64,000 nucleotides of DNA, taken from Batillaria attramentaria (taxonomy: Eukaryota; Mollusca; Gastropoda; Batillariidae). The stretch spans positions 82,501 through 146,500 of the forward strand of contig JACVVK020000390.1 of the NCBI GenBank assembly GCA_018292915.2. The letters are read 5' to 3'. The position numbers and the translations under genes are program-made. This document shows, piece after piece, positions 1 through 9,007 of this stretch (position 1 is the stretch's first letter; the number at the start of each line of letters is the position of its first letter). The notes below the pieces were generated by a model. It ran no database searches. It was given only the letters and a program-made list of their open reading frames with translations, and had not been told where the DNA came from.

Positions 1-292
1 GGGTTTGGTTGATTGGTTGGTTGGCTCGGCTGCTGGCTGGTTCGTTGGTTGGCTAGCTGGTTTGCTGGTTGGCTGGTTGGTTGGTTTGCTGGTTGACTGG
101 TTGGTTGGTTTGCTGGTTGGCTGGTTGGTTGGTTTGCTGGTTGGCTGGTTGGTTGGTTTGCTGGTTGACTGGTTGCTTTGTTGACCGGTTGCTTTGTTGA
201 CTGGTTGGTTGGTTGGTTGGTTGGTTGGTTGGCAGGCTGGTTAGTTTCCTGGCTGGTTGATTCGTTAGTTCTTTGGTTGGTTCATTGGATGC
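1..292. repeat. GGTT/GGCT-rich minisatellite
   Basis: Nearly the whole stretch is built from GGTT, GGCT and GACT steps. Between about 60 and 175 a 24-base unit (TTTGCTGGTTGGCTGGTTGG plus TTGG) recurs about five times with single-base changes such as GGCT to GACT. The repeat may continue left of the window. The reading frame through it gives Trp/Leu/Val-rich peptide and is not a gene. Confidence 0.85.
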
Positions 293-1343
293 TTCGATTG
301 TTGGCTAGTTCGTTCGTTCCTTTCCGTAGCGACCCGAAATTCCCGACAGGAAGAATCAAGTACAGTGTAACAACATGGAGAAAACAATGTATATGGTGTT
401 TACTTTAACTTAGGAAGGATGTGAGTCGATCCCGATCGTGATTTCAGAGACAGGGCAATGTAGGGAACAGGGGAGACGAAGAGTGGTATGGGGGTGATTG
501 ATGGGGGGCTGGGGGTGGGGTGGGATGAGGAGGGAGTCCTCTCTGCTGCAATCTGCTGAAAGATTTTTCAAGGCGCACCTGAGACATCTCACGACCACCA
601 GCCATCTGCACCCCCCCCCCCCCCAACCCCCACCCAAAACAAGTTTTTGTGTAGTTCTAACTAACTATTCTCAAAACAAATCCCAGCAGACTTCCTTGCT
701 CTGCAGCTCTCACAATCGTTCGCTTGACTGCCGTCTGTGACGTAATGCTGAGAGACTGTGCTCTAATCATAGCTCTGGTCTCCAACCATGGTACGGCACA
801 TCATTACCCAACGTCCGAAAAACAAAAAAATGCCATGATTTGGAATTATTTGTTGTTTAATTGAAAGCAGGATGCTCACGGACATGCCCCCGCCCTCCCC
901 CCCCCCCCCCCCCGCAGGAGACATCTGCCCCAGGGCCATGAATCACTAGTCCCCCGGGGGTGCGGCGGGGGAGGGTAGGGGAAAAGTGTGTTTTGTCTGC
1001 TGGCATCAAGGCGAAATCAAAGGCATTTTGTTCCACTAGGACAATCCACGTCTCCACTCGGCAAGACCCGAGGCCAAAGCACGGCCCCGCCCCTTTCCTC
1101 TCAGTGCCGTGTATTGGCAAAACACAGTACGTCCATGACGCCGTTTTATGGATAAATAGATGATTTCAAGATGAACGACATCTACGTTATGGTCTGTTTC
1201 CTCAAATGACGTCAGTGAACTTACTACAGTACTTTCTTTCCAAGTTTCAGTCATATCAAACTACTCGTGCCTCCCACGTTGTCGTGTCTGGCAAAAAGCT
1301 TGCCAGACCATGCCACGTGTTGTGCTAATTATGCCGCGGGACG
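293..1343. other. No gene seen; unique sequence with C-runs
   Basis: No convincing coding sequence or recognised repeat family. There are C homopolymers near 609-623 and 898-913. Short open frames here overlap the homopolymers or have no protein-like composition. Confidence 0.6.
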
Positions 1344-1627
1344 CGATTGGCTGAATTCTGTTGGCTCGGCACTTTTGACTGACAGCAGTGTAGTCGTGCA
1401 TTCCAAAATATCTGCTCGAAATGTCAAGTCAGTTACGCATAACCAGATTGGCCTTCATCCAAATAATGCTGTGAAAACAAAGTATGCCTTTCCCTATACA
1501 TATTTTACGAAGGACGCTGTATAGTGTTTCATCGCGTGAAGCAGAAATTGGCGTAACTGACGTGGCGCAGTTTTGGGAATTGACACGTAGCCAGTTTCTG
1601 ACTGACAGGTAAATGCCAGCCAATCAA
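1344..1627. repeat. Dispersed repeat, possibly a MITE
   Basis: GATTGGCTG at 1345-1353 is mirrored by CAGCCAATC at 1617-1625. Inside, GTCAGTTACGC at 1429 is mirrored by GCGTAACTGAC at 1551, so the segment could fold back. The left part (GATTGGCTGAATT, then GGCTCGGC and CTTTTG, then CTGACAG and AGTG) is clearly related to 18705-18765, so it is dispersed. MITE status is an inference; no TSD was identified. Confidence 0.45.
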
Positions 1628-1928
1628 AATGAGCGATCGAGACACGTGTACTCCGACAAACAAACCAACACCTGTGGATTAGTTTGTCGGAGTATGTGTC
1701 GACCAAAGAGACCAGAAGGGGTTTTTTTTTTCTTTCTTTTTTTTTCTTTTTTTTTTGGGGGGGGGGGTTAAAGTGCGCTGCGTGCGGTTGCCATGGAGGA
1801 TCCGTTTTAGATAGTGGGCGGGGCTACAGGCGTCTGGGCTACATGTTAACAGTCCACTACCAGTACCACTGGCGGGGAACACTGTCCACTTGCAATGCCA
1901 AGCTAGATAACCGCCACCAGTCTTTATA

Positions 1929-2139
1929 TTAGTGAGACTTAGTAGGACTTCGTACGGAGGACTTCGTTGAGCAGCGTAACCCATTTACATGTAAATTAGG
2001 CTCACACGGCAGAGGCCGCGAGCTGCCAACGCGCTGCGATTAGCTAATGGTACCCGTAACGTGCCTAATTTACATGCAAGTGGGTTACGCTGCTCAGCGA
2101 AGTTCTCCGTACGAAGGAAGCCCTACTAAGTCTCACTAT
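1929..2139. repeat. Fold-back element with ~75-bp inverted arms
   Basis: The left arm (1931-2003, beginning AGTGAGACTTAGTAGGACTT) is the reverse complement of the right arm (2061-2137, ending CCTACTAAGTCTCACT). The arms match at roughly 90%, with a few substitutions and small indels, around a loop of about 57 bp. This is typical of a fold-back or MITE-type DNA element. No coding capacity and no clear TSD. Confidence 0.75.
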
Positions 2140-2545
2140 TACCGGACAAGCCGGCACCTCTTCGCTGGACCCTCGCCTAATGACCTGTCTGGTATGGGTA
2201 ACCCTATCCAGCGTAGCTCACAGGGTCTGCGGGCCACATTCACCGCCCCCCACCCCACCACGAGAAGGTGGTTGTATGCCCCGGGAGGCTATCTGATAGC
2301 GAACTTTTGAATTGTAGTAGTACCAGAAAAGCTTCGCCAATTTGAATAGCCCCAGCTCGGTGAACCCTTAGGCCGTGATGCATGGAGATAGACTAGGACG
2401 TAAGTCTCCGAGACCAACTTGACTAAGCTGAGAGTAAAAGATCAGTAGGAGATGACAAATGACAAACCTTTATTTTTCACCGGTAGAAGACTTTGGCCAT
2501 AGGCCAGTTTGCAACCTTGCCGTTGCTATACTACAGAAACATAGT

Positions 2546-2600
<55 letters not shown>

Positions 2601-3038
2601 ACACACACCAATTATCATTATAGTAGGCATTATCAAAACTGAATGATACATTTTTTTAGAAGATGGGTTAGTTGACATGGATGCATAAACGGAGACTAGG
2701 GCAAGTTTACGACTATTTGAAGGACTGAGCGGTAATACACGCTGAAGAACAGTGCCGACTTAACGAGTGTCAGACTAGAGCGAAGTCTCAGACTAGTCTG
2801 GTCCCTTTTTATGCATCAGTCTTACACTTAGTCTCCCAGCCACCAGCGGCTGAGAGTTCTGTGACACAAACGAGAAGCCGAAGTCATAATTGAAACGCAT
2901 GTGGGTCATTTGACATCGTAAAACAGTAGGGTCAAGTTACGGTCTCTTAGGGCATTAAATATTCATGAAACGCTGAGTATACGCGTGAGTGAATGCTAAC
3001 TGTGTATTCTCCGAATGGCAGGCACTATGTGACGTTAC
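2140..3038. other. No gene seen; includes (CA)n at 2550-2609
   Basis: Unique-looking sequence follows the fold-back element. It contains a CA microsatellite of about 50 bp at 2550-2599 with an imperfect extension to 2609. No tRNA-like promoter boxes or protein-like frames were recognised. Confidence 0.6.
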
Positions 3039-3133
3039 GTTTTGTTTTGTTTTGTTTTGTTTTGTTTTGTTTTGTTTTCTGTTCCGCTGTTCTGTTCTGT
3101 TTCTGTTAATTTTGTTTTGTTTTGTTTTGTTTT
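3039..3133. repeat. (TTTTG)n microsatellite, two blocks
   Basis: Perfect TTTTG pentanucleotide repeats at 3039-3078 and 3111-3133, with a degenerate T/G/C interval between. The second block ends just before the target-site duplication of the SINE-A copy at 3153. Confidence 0.9.
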
Positions 3134-3152
3134 TCAGTGTGATTTCGGGAGA

Positions 3153-3301
3153 CCACTTCCAATGCTCGGGTCGTGAGTTCGAATCCCGGCTGGGGCCAAA
3201 TATGTGTGCTGGCTCTTTCATCGTTGCCCCGTCTTTGATATCACCCGTTTGTGGTGGAAAAGGATGTTAAACTCCCAAACACCCATCCCACCCACCCGTG
3301 G
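3153..3301 (+). mobile_element. SINE-A copy 1, 5'-truncated
   Basis: Starts in the middle of the tRNA-like head (CCACTTCCAATGCTCGGG), so the A box is missing. It keeps the B box (AGTTCGAATCC), the body (CCAAATAT, GCCCCGTCTTTGATATCACC, TGGTGGAAAAGGA) and a short CCCA-rich tail. TTTCGGGAGA lies directly on both sides (3143-3152 and 3302-3311) and is read as a 10-bp TSD. Confidence 0.88.
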
Positions 3302-3466
3302 TTTCGGGAGATGGAAGTGTCGTTATATATTCGTCCAGTTACTTGCTGGTCGTAGTAAAGTCAGGACACAGCGCAGTCAATTGCTTTTCCCAGCAACTAT
3401 GTCTTTGGTGGTGAGCTAAACAAGCGCGCATATTGCTGATGTCAAACTGGGCATTTACCCGCCCTC

Positions 3467-3470
<4 letters not shown>

Positions 3471-3520
<50 letters not shown>

Positions 3521-3767
3521 TCTTCTTCTTCTTCTTCTTCTTCACCTATTTCCCGATGTCTTTCCTTAGAATTTCTTGCGCTTCTTTCTATCTTTACATG
3601 TTTACAATTTCTTTTTCTTTTTTACAATAAGATTTACTCCTTTTGTGCCAGGTATACTTTTTGTCATATTAGCCTCTATCTTTTAGTGTTTCTAGATTAG
3701 CAGGACAGCATGTGAGATAGGCAGACCATGCCTACAAGTCTTTATCCTGAAATAAACGTTTCACTCT

Positions 3768-3803
<36 letters not shown>
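3471..3803. repeat. CT/TTC microsatellites
   Basis: A (TC)n run at 3471-3516 passes directly into (TTC)n at 3517-3543. A second (TC)n run is at 3763-3803. The 220 bp between is T-rich unique sequence. Confidence 0.9.
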
Positions 3804-3805
<2 letters not shown>

Positions 3806-4385
3806 AACAGATTTCCAAGAGCCCAAAATGCCCTCATCCAAATGCAACCTCTACACTCCTCACGTCTGTCCCGGTTCCCGTGCTTCATTCACCGAGGCAC
3901 GGACATGCGATATATTGCCCCGGTCAAGGGCAGTTAACTTTCAAAAGGATCAGACGCAGTTACCGTTTACGATCTGTATTAAGCGTGATAATCATCCGCT
4001 AGGTGGCGGAGAAGAATGGCGGAGGAAGGCAATGTCGACACACACGATGAAAAGCCAGTGTCTCGGTGTGGGATTTTTTTATGGCTGGAGTGCGCTCGCG
4101 CATACGTTGACGAAGATTATCCTTGAGTTTTTTTCTTCTGGATACGTTAAGTTAAAAGACCCTCCTGATCTTTGGTGTTGACACAGTGAATGCGTAGTAT
4201 TATATAGCTGCTGACCAGCTGAGTATAAAAGTAGTTCTAGACGGACCTTGATATATGTAGCATGCTTTTAACGGGTGGATATCAAGAATTGTTTAACTCC
4301 TGACTTTCCAATGGTCTTCGTCCCTGAAATCGATTTTTTGCAACAGGGTGGGTACGTGTTTAAAAGTTTAACGTCTTGGGTAATA

Positions 4386-4440
4386 TCAAAGACAGTTAGT
4401 TAGTTAGTTAGTTAGGGCTTAACGCCGCGCAAGCAACAAA
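4386..4440 (-). repeat. (TTAG)n joined to a GCGCGGCGTTAAGCCC motif
   Basis: Five TTAG units are followed by GGGCTTAACGCCGCGC. Read on the minus strand this is GCGCGGCGTTAAGCCC then (CTAA)n. A conserved motif followed by a tetranucleotide tail resembles the 3' end of a SINE or LINE and recalls the GACGTTAAAC plus (CACC)n end of SINE-A, but only this one copy is visible. Confidence 0.35.
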
Positions 4441-5049
4441 GACTATTTCGCGGCTAATCAAGGCCCTTCTTCGCAGGACTAAAATAAAAACGAAGACAAT
4501 AAAACAAGGTGTAAATACATATATATGAAAAGTCTATCCGGTTTAAATAATAAACACGTTTCACTTTTTTGTACATCGAACATATAGAGGTCGAGGATAG
4601 TCCGTATTACTTGAGATGTCTAAATTGTATAGGACAGATTTGACTCTTTCAAGAAGCTAAAGATGTTGTCAGGGGGAACATCCCGGAACAATATCCTCAA
4701 AGAATCTGCGCAGTAATGTTTTACGCTATCAAAGACGGGCCTGAAACATTTGCTCTTTTTGTCTCTTTCCAAGAAAGCATGACGTCACAGCTGTCGCGAG
4801 CTGCGAGTGGATAATCCCTGTTCCTCCATTCCCTCCATGTTTCATTCACTGGCCTTTGTTCTGTTCCAACCGGCTGGATCACAGCCTTGACATCAGCACA
4901 GCATGATCTTCCCCCCTTGTTAAATTAATCTGATATTGACTCCGCCAGCGTCTCCTCCACATCCCACACCCCCACCAGTCACCCATCGCTCATGATCGTT
5001 CAAGATGGTTTCAAGATCGTCCAGAGATAGCAAGCTGTGCCGCCTCTCC

Positions 5050-5108
5050 TACAGTCATCCGGGAAAAGGGTGTAAGCGACTTTCAAAGCCACGGCGCTTA
5101 GCCTCCTT
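5050..5108. repeat. Dispersed ~50-bp repeat, copy 1
   Basis: AAAAGGGTGTAAGCGAC followed by GGCGCTTAGCCTCCTTT resembles AAAAGGGCCCAAGCGAC followed by AAGCGCTTAAGCCTCTTT at 38826-38872. The order and spacing of the conserved blocks match, suggesting an old dispersed repeat. Neither copy has identified ends. Confidence 0.35.
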
Positions 5109-5402
5109 TTCCAGTTGATGCTAGCCCGTGGAGACGATAGCGCTGGTGAGCCCCATGTCGCGAAGTTGGACCCAACTTTTCACAGACTCTGCAGGGAATG
5201 CTTGGAGAGGGGGACTGATACCCGTGTGTTGGATGCTGACGATGAAAAATGTGTCATGTGATTAGGCGTCCCAAGGTCAGGAGGAGGCAAATGGGAGGGG
5301 TGTTTAGAAGGGATGTGAACACGCAGTAAATAGGCGCCAACGTGTTCCGTTTCGTTTCGCTGCGTTTCGTTCAAGTTTTGTGCTTGTAAGTTGCCAGAAT
5401 TT

Positions 5403-5597
5403 TTATTAATTTATTTATTTATTTATTTATTTTTATTTGTTTGCTGATTTTTTAATGTTTTGTTTTGTTTTTTGTTTGTTGGTTGTTGGTTTGTTTGTTG
5501 TTGTTTTTGGTTTATTTGTGTGTGTGTTGTTTTTTGTTTGTTTGTTTGTTTGTTGTTGTTGTTTTTTGTTTTGTTTTGTTTTTTTTTTGGGGGGGTA
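5403..5597. repeat. T/G-rich low-complexity tract
   Basis: (TTTA)n near 5403-5435 is followed by mixed TTTG and TTG repeats with T-runs to about 5590, then a G7 run. Open frames through it on either strand are compositional artefacts. Confidence 0.9.
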
Positions 5598-5618
5598 TTA
5601 ATGAAGAAACTAACAGAG

Positions 5619-5890
5619 GTTAACTCTTTCCGGGCGAACGGCCGCATATTCGGCCCTACAGAGCACATCGGTTTCAGACAAACAGCCGCATATGCGCATC
5701 GTGATTTTTTTTTTTTTACAACATTCAGCAATAGATGCATAAATATGTTAGTCGGCTACCCTGAAAATTTCAGGTCTGTATCTTGTTTTGTTATTTTTTA
5801 TGATTTTTTTCTCTTCTGGACCTCACAAATCGGCCTGTCTACAGGGCCGGGATGGCTGAGGAAAAATCTTCCCGTCTGGAATGAGTTAAC
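5619..5890. repeat. Possible small inverted-repeat element
   Basis: GTTAACTCTTTCC at 5619-5631 and GGAATGAGTTAAC at 5878-5890 are inverted copies with one mismatch. GGCCCTAC (about 5652-5659) and GTCTACAGGGCC (about 5838-5849) also pair in inverted order. Could be a MITE of about 270 bp; no TSD seen. Confidence 0.3.
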
Positions 5891-6185
5891 AATACCATTC
5901 TCATTATTAATCATTAATCTATAATTGGCACGCAAAAGTTGAACAAAGTGGATCGGGCCGAGAACGGTCAAGTTCAAGGGCGCTCCTAAAGTTCTCTTTT
6001 ATCTGAGATGTAACACTGTTTTAGATCCACTGTGATCTACCTTCATCCGCAGTACTGAGTTTAAAATAACAGCTTGACGTGCCATCTAAAATGCAGCAAC
6101 ACTGTCCCGTTCGACTATTATTATTATTATTATAACATTCCTTCGAGTTTGTTTGTTTTTGTTTTTATAGCTATTGTTGTTTTTA

Positions 6186-6680
6186 GAAAACGCAGAAGGG
6201 ACCATGCCACACCCCTTCTCAAACAGCTGCACTGGTTCCCAATCCCTTTAGGCGTCCAATTCAAACTTGGAACACTGGCTTACCTCTATTTCGATGGCTC
6301 TCTCCCTCTGTACCTGTCTGCAATGGTTACAACCTACCAGCCCTCCCGTACTCTCCGTTCATCATCAGAAAAAAAAAAATGTTCAAGGTTCCAAGAACAA
6401 CTCTGAAGTCAGCTGGCGAACGTTCATTTTCTTACGCCGCCCCCTCCGTCTGGAACGCTTTACCTGTCGGCTGTCACCATTAGGGATCTTCCCACGCTGA
6501 CTCAATTCAAAGCTCATTAAAGACCTACCTCTTTAGGCAAGCTTTCGAGCTGTAATCTGACCACTGTTTCATCGGCACTCAGTGTGTGTGTGTGTGTGTG
6601 TGTGTGTGAGCGCAAAGCCGAGTGTTTCGTAGAAAAACAGATAGGCGCTATGTAAACTGTATTCATTATTATTACTATTT
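6186..6680 (+). pseudogene. CR1/L2-type LINE 3' end, decayed
   Basis: Translation gives LHWFPIPLGVQFKLGTLAYL, then PSRTLRSSSE, then in shifted frames a stretch reading like the ERSFSYAAPSVWNALP pattern, and finally a C-terminal TYLFRQAFEL before a stop at 6553-6555. This order (HWLP, YxPSRxLRSS, FSxAAPxLWNxLP, FKxxLKTYLF) is the C-terminal signature of CR1/L2-group reverse transcriptases. At least two frameshifts and an internal A-run near 6370 break the frame. A (GT)n run interrupts the 3' UTR, which ends in GGCGCTATGTAAACTGTATT and an ATT-rich tail. It is a dead 5'-truncated copy. Confidence 0.72.
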
Positions 6681-6939
6681 TTATACACGCTAAACAATCA
6701 AGAAATCGTGCAAATGGAGAGGTTCCATGTATAATTAACCCCTCCTGTTGTTGTTTTCGTAACTGGCACGTCACATGATATCTACAAAGTTTATCTGGAC
6801 CAGCTGATATAATACATCTGTGTTGTCTCCACCCATTGGACACCCACTATCCAATAATCTTTGCCGTCTCACTTGGATAATAACCCAATATCACTTACCT
6901 CTCGGTTTGCTGTCAGATGATCCGTCCTGTGCATGTATA

Positions 6940-7360
6940 CTACTCAACTTTAGCTAAGGGCTGAGGCATCGTGTAAAACTGCGGGCATCTTGGTAAACTG
7001 AATCTTGAGATAAATACACTGCTCGACTTTTGCTAAGGGCCGGGGCAGTGTGCGACAATGGGGTATCTTGGTTAAAAACAACAACAACAAAAAACGAGAT
7101 AAATATTCTACAGTACTTTACTTTTGCTGAGGGCCGAGACACTGTGTAAAAGTGGGGCATCTTTGTAAGAATCTTGAGACAAAGAAATTGCTTGACTTTT
7201 GCAAAAGGTTGAGGCACTGCGTCAAAATTGGGGGCATCTTAGTTTTTAAAAAAAAAATCTTGAGATAAATATACTGCTGGAGTTTTGCTGAGGGTTGAAA
7301 ACTGTCTGAAACACTGTGTAAATGTAGGGCGTCTTGGCGAAAATCTTGAGATATGTATAT
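6940..7360. repeat. Five-unit degenerate tandem repeat, ~75-94 bp period
   Basis: The block CTTTTGCTAAGGGCCGAG...CACTGTGTAAAA...GGGGCATCTT...AATCTTGAGATAAATA recurs five times, anchored near 6946, 7025, 7119, 7194 and 7281. The units have diverged by substitutions and by A-rich insertions. The 87-residue minus-strand frame across it merely repeats a peptide because of the DNA repeat and is not called as a gene. Confidence 0.85.
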
Positions 7361-7672
7361 TTTGCCGCAGCGTCCTTCTCAGATCAAATAAATCTTATTA
7401 TCCCAAATGGGAATTTCGATCAAAGCGAACAAACAGTACATGCAGCAATAAATGAAATGAAATAAAGTGTGCTTCACATTTTTTGGCACCGCTCGCAAAT
7501 TAGTCATGGCCTCATAAAGGTTGGACAGAGCTAACCCTTCGCCCCCACCCCCCCCCCCACTCCCTCCCCCCCCCCCTCCCCCGCGTCAAACGGCAGCGTC
7601 CCAGTCAGGACATGAAATCATCTTTTATGACTTCAGTTTGTGTTGTGAGGTAGACCCGGTTACAACTTGGCC

Positions 7673-7822
7673 CGGGGAGCCGGGATAGACGAATGGTAGA
7701 GCGTTAGACTCTCAATGCTCGGGCCTTGAGTTCGAATCCCGCCTTGGGCCAAATATTTGTACTGGCCTTTTTTCGTCTTGCCCCGTCTTTGATATCACCC
7801 TTACGTGGTGGAAACGAACGTT

Positions 7823-7881
<59 letters not shown>
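7673..7881 (+). mobile_element. SINE-A copy 2, with a CA tail
   Basis: Full-length head (GGGGAGCCGGGATAGACGAA, GGTAGAGC, AGTTCGAATCC) and body, ending GTTAAA and then (CA)n of about 57 bp instead of the usual CACC tail. The flanks GGTTACAACTTGGCC (7658-7672) and GGGTACAACAAGGCC (7884-7898) look like an aged 15-bp TSD with three differences. Head changes also suggest an older copy. Confidence 0.85.
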
Positions 7882-8399
7882 ATGGGTACAACAAGGCCGA
7901 ATTTACGTATCCCTATCAAGAGAAGAGTTGAGCAGTATGAAGGCGATGCATGCGAGCGAGATCCTGTACATAAGACCCTCTTGTGTTCTTTGGCCTCTCC
8001 TCGCTGCAACGGCTGAATCAATCACACACAGGTATTTTTTCCCATGATGATATGATGGCTGCCGACAGCTGTGTTGCATCAATAACTTCACGCTCCGTTG
8101 CACATCCACCGATAGAGCAAAACCGTGAGAGGGTGTTGATACAGACGATTATTATTAGGGGGGGGGGGGGGGGTCGGGAGGAACATTAATACAAGCACGG
8201 TGATTTTAGTAATAGATTACACAGGCTTTCCCAGTGATCACAAAGTACATCAACAATGAGTGGGAGCAGGCTTAGTTCACTGGTGTTTCCTGGATTACTC
8301 GTATAGGCTTCTTCCGTCTCGAAAGACAATAAATTTGAGTCCTGGAGCTGGTAACCGGAGTTACTAGTGGGAGAGCGCCTGCAAAAATAATAATAATGA
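7882..8399. other. No gene seen; G14 run near 8160
   Basis: Unique sequence between SINE-A copy 2 and SINE-B copy 1. A homopolymeric G run of about 14-15 starts at 8159. No protein-like frame or recognised repeat. Confidence 0.6.
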
Positions 8400-8830
8400 C
8401 CGGCCCCCCGTAGTGTAGTGGTTAGCACTTCGGACCATGGACCGGGAGATCCGGGTTCGAGTCCCAGCCGAGGCAAGCGGGATTTTGCCTACCTAGGTCG
8501 GCTCCTACCCAGAGCGGGTGTGCTATGGACCCAGTGGGGAGGCTGTTGCACACAGCCGAGATTCACCCACTTCACGGGTGCGACTTTGGGGGGTGCTTCC
8601 CTTGGTATGACACGTCTTATGATGTGGATGATTACACGGCCGGCACCGCAGGTGCCGTAATTCCCAGGCCTGGTTGATGCCGGGATATTTATGACAGGAA
8701 GCGTGGAATGCGGCCCTGTCCCGCAGCCACACACCACGCGGACCTCCATAGCATCACCTTACCATCATCCTCATCTCCATCATCATGCATAATAAAAATT
8801 GCCCCAGCTTCCAAGCCCTCCGTAGATTCC
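8400..8830 (+). mobile_element. SINE-B copy 1, tRNA-derived, ~430 bp
   Basis: The head GGCCCCCCGTAGTGTAGTGG TTAGCAC resembles tRNA-Val (A box), and GGGTTCGAGTCCC supplies the B box about 35 bp further on. A long conserved body follows, ending GCATAATAAAAATTGCC, AGCTTCC, then GAGCCCTCCGT-like sequence. The same sequence in the opposite orientation at 16788-17220 defines the element. Protein-like frames inside it are antisense or chance frames of the SINE. TSD not identified. Confidence 0.85.
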
Positions 8831-8884
8831 ACCCATTACCATGGAGGTACACCACTGGAGTCGGCAAAGATTTGTGGCAAAAAA

Positions 8885-9000
8885 TGAAAAATAAATAAAT
8901 AAATGATAATAATAATTTGTCAGGCGTCCAGCCTGCTGCTGAAGCTCTGGGCGCCTTACAATACAAAAACCGTTGCACCTAACCACTAGACCACCGACCG
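8885..9000 (-). repeat. Repeat remnant with an A-box-like head at the LINE insertion site
   Basis: On the minus strand this reads GGTGGTCTAGTGGTTAGG (tRNA A-box-like), then GGCGCC and AGCTTC blocks, and ends in TTATTATTATCATTTATTTA. No B box is visible. The RTE-like LINE inserted exactly at its 5' end. It may be the truncated remains of another tRNA-derived SINE; this is weakly supported. Confidence 0.35.
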
Positions 9001-9007
9001 TACTTAC

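Larger units (their letters stand above)
3804..5402. other. No gene seen; mostly unique DNA
   Basis: About 1.6 kb with no convincing exon or tRNA gene. Two repeat-like pieces inside it are listed separately (4386-4440 and 5050-5108). The 117-residue open frame near 3828-4181 has no recognisable domain. Confidence 0.5.

Noticed and set aside
6940..7360. CRISPR-like array
   Set aside because: Units are diverged along their whole length with no conserved short repeat/unique spacer pattern; it is a eukaryotic tandem repeat.
7673..7760. tRNA gene
   Set aside because: The A and B boxes belong to the SINE-A head; it is followed by the SINE body and no proper cloverleaf D arm forms.
8400..8480. tRNA-Val gene
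   Set aside because: Head of SINE-B: the acceptor 3' side does not close properly and the SINE body follows directly.
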